Of a stretch of DNA of 12,120 nt, positions 6,390 through 12,120 are shown one piece after another (positions within the stretch are counted from its first letter, which is position 1; every line of letters starts with the position of its first letter). Location: the NCBI GenBank assembly GCA_019247255.1, contig JAFAPJ010000634.1, forward strand, positions 1 to 12,120, written 5' to 3'. The notes under the pieces were generated by a model. That model did no database searches, was not told the DNA's origin, and saw nothing but the letters and a program-made list of their open reading frames with translations. Origin of the DNA: Methylobacteriaceae bacterium. GTDB taxonomy: Bacteria; Pseudomonadota; Alphaproteobacteria; Rhizobiales; Beijerinckiaceae. The position numbers and the translations under genes were made by a program.

Positions 6390-7526
6390 ATGGAGCGCGT
6401 CGAAGCCGTCGTGATCGGTGCGGGTGTGGTCGGTCTCGCTTGCGCCCGCGCGCTCGCCATGGCGGGCCAGGAAGTCCTCGTGCTCGAGGCCGAGGACGCG
6501 ATCGGGACCGGGACCTCCTCGCGCAATTCCGAGGTGATCCATGCCGGGATCTACTACCCGCCGGGCAGCCTCAAGGCGCGCCTGTGCGTCGCCGGCAAGC
6601 ATCGCATCTACGCGTATTGCCGCGAGCGCGGCATCCGGGCCGAGGCGGTCGGAAAGCTGATCGTCGCGACGGACGAGGCGCAGCGGCCGAAGCTCGCCGC
6701 GCTGAAGGACACGGCCGAGCGCAACGGGGTGCGCGACCTCGCCTGGCTCGATCCGGCCGCGGCGCGCGACCTCGAGCCGGAGGTCGCCTGCGTCGCCGCG
6801 CTCTACTCGCCGAGCTCGGGCATCCTCGACAGCCACGCCTTCATGCTATCGCTCCAGGGCGATCTCGAGGAGGCCGGCGGGCTCGTCGCCTTCCGGGCGT
6901 CGGTCATGGGCGCCCGTCAGGCCGCCTACGGCTTCGAGCTGGCGGTCGGCGGCGACGCGCCGATGACGCTCCTCTGCCGAACGCTCGTGAACGCGGCCGG
7001 CCATGCCGCGCCGGCGATCGCGCGTCACCTTCGCGGATCCGGGCCGGCCCCGATCCCGCAAGCCTATCTGGCCCGGGGGAATTACTACGCGCTCTCGGGC
7101 GTGCGCTCGCCGTTCCGACACCTCGTCTATCCGATGCCGGAGGCGGCAGGCCTCGGCATCCACGCGACGATCGACCTCGGCGGCCAGGTCCGCTTCGGGC
7201 CCGACGTCGAATGGGTGGAGCGCCTCGACTACGCGGTGAACCCGGCGCGCGGACCAGCCTTCGCGGAGGCGATCCGCCGCTATTGGCCGGGCCTCCCGGA
7301 CGACGCCCTCGTTCCGACCTATGCGGGCATCCGCCCGAAGATCTCGGGCCCGGACGAGCCCGCGGCGGATTTCTGGATCGCGGGACCGGAGAGCCACGGG
7401 ATCGCCGGCCTCGTCGACCTGTTCGGGATCGAAAGCCCCGGCCTCACCTCGTCGCTCGCGATCGCTGAGCACGTGATGGGCAGCCTCGCCATGACGGTTC
7501 CGGAGCGCTCGCCCGCCCTCGCCTGA
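6390..7526 (+). CDS. lhgO: FAD-dependent L-2-hydroxyglutarate oxidase-like oxidoreductase
   Basis: The 378-residue protein is a DAO/glycerol-3-phosphate dehydrogenase fold flavoprotein. Its N terminus is the FAD-binding Rossmann motif [16 protein letters not shown] (7-22). The stretch [20 protein letters not shown] with the following [13 protein letters not shown] is the hallmark of the L-2-hydroxyglutarate dehydrogenase/oxidase family, which oxidises L-2-hydroxyglutarate to 2-oxoglutarate and passes electrons to the quinone pool or oxygen. [12 protein letters not shown] and the C-terminal [10 protein letters not shown] and [19 protein letters not shown] also match that family. Length is normal. 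ATG 6390 places the GxGxxG motif at the expected distance from the N terminus, though no clear Shine-Dalgarno precedes it. The gene stands alone, 53 bases after the coiled-coil pair and convergent with the peroxiredoxin gene, so its role is probably metabolite repair or 2-hydroxyglutarate use. The gene symbol is by family only; a broader 2-hydroxyacid substrate is possible. Confidence 0.88.
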   Translation: MERVEAVVIGAGVVGLACARALAMAGQEVLVLEAEDAIGTGTSSRNSEVIHAGIYYPPGSLKARLCVAGKHRIYAYCRERGIRAEAVGKLIVATDEAQRPKLAALKDTAERNGVRDLAWLDPAAARDLEPEVACVAALYSPSSGILDSHAFMLSLQGDLEEAGGLVAFRASVMGARQAAYGFELAVGGDAPMTLLCRTLVNAAGHAAPAIARHLRGSGPAPIPQAYLARGNYYALSGVRSPFRHLVYPMPEAAGLGIHATIDLGGQVRFGPDVEWVERLDYAVNPARGPAFAEAIRRYWPGLPDDALVPTYAGIRPKISGPDEPAADFWIAGPESHGIAGLVDLFGIESPGLTSSLAIAEHVMGSLAMTVPERSPALA

Positions 7527-7557
7527 CGCCGCTGGCGCCCGCCCTTGCGGCCGCGAC

Positions 7558-8238
7558 CTATTGCCGGTGCGCGGCGGCCGGCGACCGCGTGAGCGCGTCG
7601 AGGCGATCGAGGATCAGCGCCGGGTCCAGCCGGTGGGTGAAGTCCGGGTCGGTATGCGCGAGCGTGATGAGGCCGCCGGGATCCACCACGTAGGTTGCGG
7701 GGATGGGCAGAAGCCAGGCATCCGTCCCGTAGATGTGGGACAGGTCGACCCCGACGGCGAGCAGAGCCTGCCGTAGGACCTCGGGCATGCGGAAGATGAG
7801 CCCGTATTGCAGGCCGACGCCGTTCATCGGGTCCTTCAGAACCGTGAGGCCGTCGAGGCCGCCGCTGCGGTCGAGCAGCGCTTCCGTCGGACCCTGCGGC
7901 GAGACCATCACGAGGCTCGCGCCCCTCCCCACGATCTCGGCCCTCGCCTCGAGAAGCGCGTCCATCTCCAGGCGGCAGAACGAGCACCATTCGCCCCGGA
8001 AGAACGAGAGGACGACGGGTCCGCGCGCGAGCAGCCCCGAGAGGGAGACGCGCTCGCCCGAACGGTCCTCGAGCGCGAAATCGGGCGCGCGATCACCCTC
8101 GGCCTTGGCCCGGGTCGGCATGCCGGAGCGGCGCAGGTGCGCGGTCGCGGCCTCCATGCTGGCCCGGTAGGCGGCGTCGAGCTGCCCGACGCGCGTGTGT
8201 AGCCGGGCCTGGAACGGTGTCGCGAGCGACTGCGTCAT
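7558..8238 (-). CDS. AhpC/TSA-family peroxiredoxin-like protein
   Basis: The 226-residue protein is a thioredoxin-fold peroxiredoxin-like protein. An N-terminal helical segment (1-45) precedes the AhpC/TSA domain, which starts at GDRAPDFALEDRSGERVSL (48-66). The active-site segment is FFRGEWCSFCRLEMDAL with Cys85 and Cys88 in a CxxC arrangement, as in the peroxiredoxin-like subfamily usually written FYRGxWCPYC. TYVVDPGGLI marks the later beta strands. There is no signal peptide, so it is likely a cytosolic thiol peroxidase or oxidoreductase; the CxxC could form the redox disulfide without a distant resolving Cys. An excellent ribosome site, AGGAGGGG on the minus strand (8245-8252), fixes the start. 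It follows the NADH dehydrogenase gene by 63 bases on the same strand and is probably the last gene of that operon. Its stop lies 31 bases from the stop of the convergent oxidase gene. Confidence 0.9.
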   Translation of the reverse strand: MTQSLATPFQARLHTRVGQLDAAYRASMEAATAHLRRSGMPTRAKAEGDRAPDFALEDRSGERVSLSGLLARGPVVLSFFRGEWCSFCRLEMDALLEARAEIVGRGASLVMVSPQGPTEALLDRSGGLDGLTVLKDPMNGVGLQYGLIFRMPEVLRQALLAVGVDLSHIYGTDAWLLPIPATYVVDPGGLITLAHTDPDFTHRLDPALILDRLDALTRSPAAAHRQ

Positions 8239-8244
8239 GGTGGT

Positions 8245-8252
8245 CCCCTCCT
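8245..8252 (-). promoter_or_regulatory. Strong Shine-Dalgarno of the peroxiredoxin-like gene
   Basis: Read on the minus strand, AGGAGGGG lies six bases before the ATG whose first base is 8238. This is the best ribosome site in the window. Confidence 0.75.
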
Positions 8253-8260
8253 GCCGGCTG

Positions 8261-8300
8261 CCGCCGCGAGCCGTGACGGCCTGTGATCACCTTGCGGCGG
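8261..8300. repeat. Nested inverted repeats between the NADH dehydrogenase and peroxiredoxin genes
   Basis: CCGCCGC (8261-8267) is complementary to GCGGCGG (8294-8300). Between them lie the small hairpin GCCGTGACGGC (8270-8280) and the palindrome GTGATCAC (8283-8290). The block nearly fills the 63-base gap between two genes of the minus-strand operon. It could be an intercistronic mRNA structure or a binding site; in GC-rich DNA some of it can arise by chance. Confidence 0.4.
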
Positions 8301-8301
8301 A

Positions 8302-9666
8302 TCAGGCCGCGGCCGCTCTCTCCCGCTCCGCCGGAGCGACGCTTCCCGGGACGATCCCGACCCGCGCGGGCTCGACCGGCTGGTCCGGGTCGGGACCGGT
8401 GATGAGCCGGGTGCCGCGCGCGAAGGTGAGATAGCTCCAGACCCAGTTCGTCACGACCGAGACTCGGTTGCGGAAACCGATCAGGAACGCGATGTGGGCG
8501 ATGCCCCAGAGCCACCAGGCGAGGTAGCCCGAGAGCTTGCGGCGCCGGTCGGGCGTCGCGCCGAACTGCACCACCGCGCTGCGCCGGCCGATGGTCGCGA
8601 GCGAGCCCCAGTTCCGGTACATGAAGCGGGGCACGGACGCGCCGCGCAGGCGCGCTTTGATCGCCTGGGCGACGTAGCGGCCCTGCTGCTTGGCGACCGG
8701 CGCGACGCCGGGCAGCGGCTTGCCGTCCATGTCGAGCGCATGCGCCGTGTCGCCGATGACGAAGACGTTCGGGTGCCCCGGGACGGTCAGGTCCGGCCCC
8801 ACCTTGGCCCGTCCGACATTGTCCGTCTCGGCCCCGATCCATTTGGCGGCCTGCGAGGCCCGGACGCCGGCGCCCCACACGATGCAGCGGCTCTCGATCG
8901 CGTCACCCGGGCCGAAGCTGACGCCTCGCTCCGAGCAATCCATGACGCGCGCGCCAAGCCGAACCTCGACGCCGAGCGCTTCGAGCGAGCGCCGCGCGAC
9001 CTCCGACAGATCCGGATCGAAGGCCGGCAGCAGCCGGGGACCCGCCTCGATGAGGATCACGCGGGTCTCGCGCGGATCGATGTTGCGGAAGTCGCGGGCG
9101 AGCGCCTTGCGGGCGAGCTCGGCGATGGCGCCCGCCATCTCGACGCCGGTCGGGCCGCCGCCGACGATCGCGAAGGTCAGGAGCGCGCGCCGCTCGTCCG
9201 GGTCGGGCTCGTTCTCGGCCCGCTCGAAGGCCAGCAGGATCTTGCGCCGCAGGTGGATCGCGTCGTCGATCTTCTTGATGCCGGGCGCGTGCTGCTCCCA
9301 CTCGTCCCGGCCGAAATAGGCGTGCCGCGCGCCGGTCGCGAGGACGAGGTAATCGTATTCGATCCGGCGACCGTCGGTCGTGACGAGCTCGTTGCGGGCG
9401 GCGTCGACGCCGGCGACCCGAGCGAGGATCACGGACGTGTTCGCCTGCGGGGCGAGGACCGACCGGATCGGCGCCGCGATATCCGCGGGCGAGAGGCCGG
9501 CGGTCGCGACTTGGTACAGCAGCGGCTGGAACAGGTGGTAGTTGTGGCGGTCGACGACCACCACCTCCGCCGGAGCGTCCGCGAGCGCCTGGGCGGCCGC
9601 GAGCCCGCCGAATCCGGCGCCCACGATGACGATTCGGGGTTGGGGCTTGTCGGGCATGTAGCGCAT
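8302..9666 (-). CDS. ndh: Type II NADH dehydrogenase (NDH-2), NADH:quinone oxidoreductase
   Basis: The 454-residue protein is a single-subunit, non-proton-pumping NADH:quinone oxidoreductase on the cytoplasmic face of the inner membrane. It has two dinucleotide-binding motifs: FAD-binding VIVGAGFGGLAAAQAL (13-28) and NADH-binding AIVGGGPTGVEMAGAIAEL (166-184). Family hallmarks are HNYHLFQPLLYQVATAGLSP (41-60), YLVLATGARHAYFG (106-119), VFVIGDTAH, and PGVAPVAKQQGRYVA in the quinone/FAD region. The C-terminal hydrophobic stretch YLAWWLWGIAHIAFLIGF is the amphipathic membrane anchor. I used the ATG whose first base is 9666 (MRYMPDKP); an ATG nine bases downstream is equally possible because neither has a clear Shine-Dalgarno. 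The open frame continues to 9921 but that extension has no family similarity and overlaps the upstream gene. It sits between a membrane protein gene and a peroxiredoxin gene, which hints at a respiratory or redox-balance module. Confidence 0.93.
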   Translation of the reverse strand: MRYMPDKPQPRIVIVGAGFGGLAAAQALADAPAEVVVVDRHNYHLFQPLLYQVATAGLSPADIAAPIRSVLAPQANTSVILARVAGVDAARNELVTTDGRRIEYDYLVLATGARHAYFGRDEWEQHAPGIKKIDDAIHLRRKILLAFERAENEPDPDERRALLTFAIVGGGPTGVEMAGAIAELARKALARDFRNIDPRETRVILIEAGPRLLPAFDPDLSEVARRSLEALGVEVRLGARVMDCSERGVSFGPGDAIESRCIVWGAGVRASQAAKWIGAETDNVGRAKVGPDLTVPGHPNVFVIGDTAHALDMDGKPLPGVAPVAKQQGRYVAQAIKARLRGASVPRFMYRNWGSLATIGRRSAVVQFGATPDRRRKLSGYLAWWLWGIAHIAFLIGFRNRVSVVTNWVWSYLTFARGTRLITGPDPDQPVEPARVGIVPGSVAPAERERAAAA

Positions 9667-9692
9667 GGCTGATCGCTTTCGTGAAGGAGACG

Positions 9693-9713
9693 GCGGCCGC
9701 CCCATGCGGCCGC
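9693..9713. repeat. Perfect GC hairpin between the membrane protein and NDH-2 genes
   Basis: GCGGCCGC is repeated around the 5-base spacer CCCAT, giving a perfect 8-bp stem in the 71-base gap of the minus-strand gene cluster. Each arm is itself palindromic. No T-run follows on either strand, so it looks more like an intercistronic RNA structure that could set relative expression than a classical terminator. Confidence 0.45.
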
Positions 9714-9737
9714 GAGAGCGTCGCGAGGACGCGGGCG

Positions 9738-10253
9738 TCAGACGTCCCGGGCCCGGATGACTGCCCCGACGACGAGGCCGAACACGACGTGACCGCCGAG
9801 AGACGCCCAGGCGAGCGGGATGAAGTCGAGGAAGGCCGGCAACCCGGCGATCAGGTGCGCCATCACGTACAGCGCGAAGATCCACAGCCCGACCCCGAAA
9901 CCTATGGCGGTCACCGGCCATGGCAGTCCCGGCAGGACGGCGCGCTGCAGCGGGCGGGCGATGAACAGGTACCCGATCGGGTAGAAGATGAAGCCCACCA
10001 CGAGGTGGATGACCTCGCCCCAGAACAGGCTCTGAAAGCCGAACACGCTCTGGACGAGGGCCGCCGGCTCGAGAGGGCCGCCGACGCCCGGCAGGAGCGG
10101 CGTGACGAGGCGGGCCCAGACCTCCCAGGTCACGTCGGCCGCGAAGCCCGCGATGAGAGCGCTCACCGCCGTGCGCTGCGTCAGCGACGGAAAGAGCGAG
10201 GCGGTCCGGTCCGGGGGCATGGTGGCCGCGGGGGGCACGAAGGTCGCGTTCAT
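9738..10253 (-). CDS. Four-helix inner-membrane protein of unknown function, upstream of NDH-2
   Basis: The 171-residue integral membrane protein has a ~27-residue polar N terminus and four predicted membrane helices, at about residues 29-50, 76-99, 114-136 and 145-166. Three histidines fall within or at the edge of helices 2-4: His83 in EVIHLVVGF, His133 in VMAHLIAG and His155 in GGHVVFG. Helix 2 continues into FIFYPIGYLFIARPL. I do not recognise the family with confidence; it loosely recalls YagU/DUF1440-like membrane proteins. The start at 10253 (MNATFVPP) is chosen because the open frame upstream to 10325 encodes no hydrophobic or conserved-looking sequence and nothing resembling a ribosome site. 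It heads the minus-strand cluster with NDH-2 (71-base gap) and peroxiredoxin, so a link to respiration, quinone or oxygen stress is reasonable but inferred. Confidence 0.75.
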   Translation of the reverse strand: MNATFVPPAATMPPDRTASLFPSLTQRTAVSALIAGFAADVTWEVWARLVTPLLPGVGGPLEPAALVQSVFGFQSLFWGEVIHLVVGFIFYPIGYLFIARPLQRAVLPGLPWPVTAIGFGVGLWIFALYVMAHLIAGLPAFLDFIPLAWASLGGHVVFGLVVGAVIRARDV

Positions 10254-10356
10254 CGAAGGATCGTTTCTCTTGGAGGAACCTGAGACGCTGCCGCGTAAGC
10301 AGGCAGGTCGTTGCAGGCGGACCATGCCTCCCCGCCGCCCTCGACGGAAATGCCCG

Positions 10357-10386
10357 TTGACTTCAGGTTCGATGCGCAGCGGCTAT
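10357..10386 (+). promoter_or_regulatory. Weak candidate sigma-70 promoter for the TPR gene
   Basis: TTGACT followed after 18 bases by GGCTAT is close to the alphaproteobacterial -35 but poor at -10. It would give a leader of over 200 bases before the ATG at 10607. Confidence 0.2.
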
Positions 10387-10568
10387 GACGACCGGGCATC
10401 GTGGCGGCTCGACGACGCCGCTCGGCACGATCGCGCCCAGCGCTCGCCATGCTCCGCGCGCATGGAAACCGAAGCCAACCGGCATTTCCGTCCGCGCCTG
10501 CTCTCTCCCATCCTCTCCCAGGATCGAGGACGGCTCCCGGGCGGACGAGCCGGACCGGCGAGGCCACC

Positions 10569-10590
10569 GGGGCAGCCGAGCGGGTGCCCC
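10569..10590. repeat. Inverted repeat just upstream of the TPR gene ribosome site
   Basis: GGGGCA and TGCCCC form a 6-bp stem around a 10-base loop, ending three bases before the Shine-Dalgarno at 10594. In the mRNA it could shield or expose the ribosome site; as DNA it could be a small operator. Confidence 0.3.
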
Positions 10591-10593
10591 CTC

Positions 10594-10598
10594 AAGGA
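10594..10598 (+). promoter_or_regulatory. Ribosome binding site choosing ATG 10607
   Basis: AAGGA lies eight bases before the ATG at 10607. The in-frame ATG at 10385 would add 74 residues of Arg/Pro/Ser-rich sequence without family character, so 10607 is preferred. Confidence 0.65.
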
Positions 10599-10606
10599 CG
10601 AGACAG

Positions 10607-11977
10607 ATGCAGCAGGACAAGTTCGGCGGCCAGCACGCGACCACGAGCGTCGCCGCCGTCGAAGCCTTCGAGGCCGCGGTCTACGGCGTCGCAGCCCACC
10701 GCCCGGGCGGAGCCGACAGCCTTGCCCAGGCGCTCGCCCACGATCCCCATCTCGTCGCCGCGCACGCGCTCAAGGGTTTCGCCGCCGTCATCCTGGGCCG
10801 CGCCGAGCTCGGCGCGGCCGCCCGCCAGGCTCATGCAGACGCCCTGATGGCGCGGCTCGCCCGAGGCCGCGTCACCCCGAGCGAGGCGGCTCTCACCGAC
10901 GCGCTCGGCTTCGCGATCGAAGGCCGCCTCCTCGCCGCCGCCGACCGGCTCGACGCCCATCTCGACGAGAGCCCGCGCGAGTTCCTGGCCGCCAAGCTTG
11001 CCAACGCTCTCCGCTTCATGATGGGGGATGCCGACGGCATGCTCCTGGGCACCGCGCGCGTCCTCGACGCCTGGAGCGAGGAGATGCCGGGCTACGGCTT
11101 CCTGCTCGGCTGCCACGCCTTCGCACTCGAGGAGCGGGGCGAGCTCGAGGCGGCCGAGCGGATCGGCCGCCGCGCGGTCGCACTCGCGCCGGAGGACGCC
11201 TGGGGCCTTCATGCGGTGAGCCACGTCCACGAGACGCAAGGGCGGGTCGAGGAGGGGATCGCCTGGATCGAGGCGAAGCGGCCGGTCTGGAGCGCCTGCA
11301 ACAACTTCTCCTTCCACATGGCCTGGCACCTCGCGCTCTTTCACCTCGAGCGCGGCGAGCACGAGCGGGTGCTCGCGCTCTACGATTCCGAGGTCCGGCC
11401 GAGCCCGACGGACGATTTTCGGGACATGGCGAACGCCGTCTCGCTGCTCTGGCGGCTGGAGCAGGACGGCGTCGCGGTCGGCGATCGCTGGGACGCGCTC
11501 CGGGCCATCGCCGTGCGCCGGCAGGACGACACCACGCTCACCTTCGCGGCGCTCCACAACCTGCTCGCCCTCGTGGCGAGCGGGGATGGCGACGCGGCCG
11601 AGCGGCTCGCCGGCGCGATGGAGGCGCGAGCCGATTGCGTTATCGCGCCGGAGGGCGAAGCCGATCAGGCCGTCGTCCTGCGCAGCGTCGGCTGCGACCT
11701 CGCCCGCGCCATTCTCCGGCTGCGCCGCGGCGGTCGGGGCGCCGGCCCGGCGCTCGGGCGGCTCGCGGCGCGCCTGCCCCGGATCGGCGGCAGCCATGCC
11801 CAGCGCGACGTCTTCCTCCGCACGCTCGCGGCGCTCGCAGCCGATCAGGGCGACCGCGACGCGCTCGACCAGGTGCTCGCGGTCCGCCGCCGTCTGCGCC
11901 GCGACGACCGCTTCGCGGCCCGGCTCGGCACCCGGCTCGCGGCCCGGGGCCGCGCGTCCCTGCGGCTCACGGCCTGA
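10607..11977 (+). CDS. TTC38-like tetratricopeptide repeat protein
   Basis: The 456-residue, mostly alpha-helical protein resembles the tetratricopeptide repeat protein 38 (TTC38) family, which is found from bacteria to mammals at about this length. Repeated A/G/L helix pairs of TPR type are visible, for example GYGFLLGCHAFALEERGELE and the following AERIGRRAVALAPEDAWGLH. The family signature histidines are seen in HAVSHVHE (His202, His206, His208) and in NNFSFHMAWHLALFHLERGE (His237, Trp240, His241). There is no signal peptide or membrane segment, so it is probably cytosolic. The molecular function of this family is not established; TPR folds usually bind peptides or proteins. It lies divergently from the redox cluster and 41 bases upstream of an exported protein on the same strand, perhaps co-transcribed. 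Confidence 0.82.
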   Translation: MQQDKFGGQHATTSVAAVEAFEAAVYGVAAHRPGGADSLAQALAHDPHLVAAHALKGFAAVILGRAELGAAARQAHADALMARLARGRVTPSEAALTDALGFAIEGRLLAAADRLDAHLDESPREFLAAKLANALRFMMGDADGMLLGTARVLDAWSEEMPGYGFLLGCHAFALEERGELEAAERIGRRAVALAPEDAWGLHAVSHVHETQGRVEEGIAWIEAKRPVWSACNNFSFHMAWHLALFHLERGEHERVLALYDSEVRPSPTDDFRDMANAVSLLWRLEQDGVAVGDRWDALRAIAVRRQDDTTLTFAALHNLLALVASGDGDAAERLAGAMEARADCVIAPEGEADQAVVLRSVGCDLARAILRLRRGGRGAGPALGRLAARLPRIGGSHAQRDVFLRTLAALAADQGDRDALDQVLAVRRRLRRDDRFAARLGTRLAARGRASLRLTA

Positions 11978-12018
11978 TCCTGCCCCCACGGACTCCCGTT
12001 CACTTCGAGGCTTTCGCC

Positions 12019-12120
12019 ATGACCCTCCATCGACGCACGCTGCTCGTCCTCTTCAGCCTCGCTGCCGCGGGACCGCTCCGGGCCGAGGACGCGAAGCCAC
12101 CGAGCCTGATCAATACGCTC
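12019..12120 (+). CDS. N terminus of an exported protein, truncated by the window end
   Basis: Only 34 codons are visible. They begin MTLHRRTLLVLFSLAAAGPL followed by RAEDAKPPSLINTL. This is a signal peptide: a twin Arg at residues 5-6, a hydrophobic core (8-18) and a likely signal peptidase I site after an A at about residue 22 (PLRA-ED). The RRTLL start is compatible with the Tat route but lacks the full consensus, so Sec export is equally possible. GAGG at 12007-12010 is eight bases before the ATG. It follows the TPR gene by 41 bases. The mature protein cannot be identified from the residues available. Confidence 0.7.
   Translation, partial: MTLHRRTLLVLFSLAAAGPLRAEDAKPPSLINTL

Larger units (their letters stand above)
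10254..10606. promoter_or_regulatory. Divergent intergenic region (353 bases)
   Basis: This region separates the minus-strand redox cluster from the plus-strand TPR gene, so it should hold promoters for both. Open frames run across it (for example upstream of 10607 on the plus strand) but their translations are low-complexity Arg/Pro/Ser/Gly sequence with no ribosome site. I see no RNA gene, no repeat array and no strong sigma-70 pair. The best plus-strand candidate is TTGACT at 10357-10362 with GGCTAT at 10381-10386 (18-base spacing). An inverted repeat lies at 10569-10590. Confidence 0.5.

Noticed and set aside
7527..7557. Possible bidirectional terminator between the convergent oxidase and peroxiredoxin genes
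   Set aside because: Only a 4-bp stem (CGCC-GCT-GGCG, 7527-7537) and no T-run on either strand.
8494..9672. 392-codon plus-strand frame opposite NDH-2
   Set aside because: Antisense shadow; the minus strand shows both NDH-2 dinucleotide-binding motifs.
9667..9921. N-terminal extension of NDH-2 to base 9921
   Set aside because: The extra 85 residues are Arg/Pro-rich, overlap the membrane protein gene and precede a normal NDH-2 N terminus.
10275..10297. Possible stress sigma (EcfG-type) promoter starting GGAAC
   Set aside because: The downstream element is CGTA rather than CGTT and the spacing of 14 is too short.
10385..10606. 74-residue N-terminal extension of the TPR protein
   Set aside because: Low-complexity sequence, no ribosome site at 10385, and a good one before ATG 10607.
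10592..11989. 465-codon open frame on the minus strand opposite the TPR gene
   Set aside because: Antisense shadow of high-GC coding sequence; no recognisable domain and no ribosome site, whereas the plus-strand protein shows TTC38 family motifs.
1..12120. Mobile element, prophage, CRISPR or toxin-antitoxin system
   Set aside because: No transposase, integrase, long terminal repeats, tRNA-associated repeat, spaced repeat array or small paired toxin-like genes; GC content and coding style look uniform across the window.

Overview
The window is a very GC-rich (roughly 70 %) stretch of bacterial chromosome with tightly packed genes. The gene families present suggest an alphaproteobacterium of the Hyphomicrobiales (Rhizobiales), possibly near Methylobacteriaceae, Beijerinckiaceae or Bosea-like groups. 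They include a fused DppD-DppF type peptide importer ATPase, a crescentin-like coiled-coil protein with a small partner, an L-2-hydroxyglutarate oxidase and a TTC38-like TPR protein. The taxon is inferred from gene content only. I see no rRNA, tRNA, CRISPR array, insertion sequence or phage gene.

Region 1 (1-4142, plus strand) is a compact catabolic/transport operon. It starts inside a double-NBD ABC transporter ATPase. A 4-base ATGA overlap leads to a maleate isomerase/Asp-Glu racemase superfamily enzyme (1703-2446). Next come an isocitrate lyase/PEP mutase superfamily lyase (2474-3349) and, after a 17-base overlap, a second maleate isomerase-like protein (3333-4142). The translational coupling suggests import of a small acid or peptide-like compound followed by isomerisation or decarboxylation and C-C cleavage. 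The substrate cannot be read from the sequence. Two features stand out: the ABC protein concentrates all its motif degeneracies in one of its two composite ATP sites, and the first racemase-like enzyme has lost the second catalytic cysteine that its neighbour keeps.

Region 2 (4294-6336, plus strand) is a pair of coiled-coil genes. A ~509-residue, almost wholly heptad-based protein resembles crescentin-like bacterial intermediate filament proteins, and a ~159-residue protein behind it has a short coiled coil of its own. They are likely a cytoskeletal or scaffold unit.

Region 3 (6390-7526, plus) is a free-standing FAD-dependent L-2-hydroxyglutarate oxidase-like gene. It converges with region 4 (10253-7558, minus strand), a probable three-gene redox operon: a four-helix membrane protein with membrane-embedded histidines, a type II NADH dehydrogenase and a peroxiredoxin-like protein. 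The two short gaps in this operon hold inverted repeats.

Region 5 starts with a 353-base divergent intergenic region (10254-10606). It is followed on the plus strand by a TTC38-like tetratricopeptide protein (10607-11977) and the first 34 codons of an exported protein that runs off the window (12019-12120).
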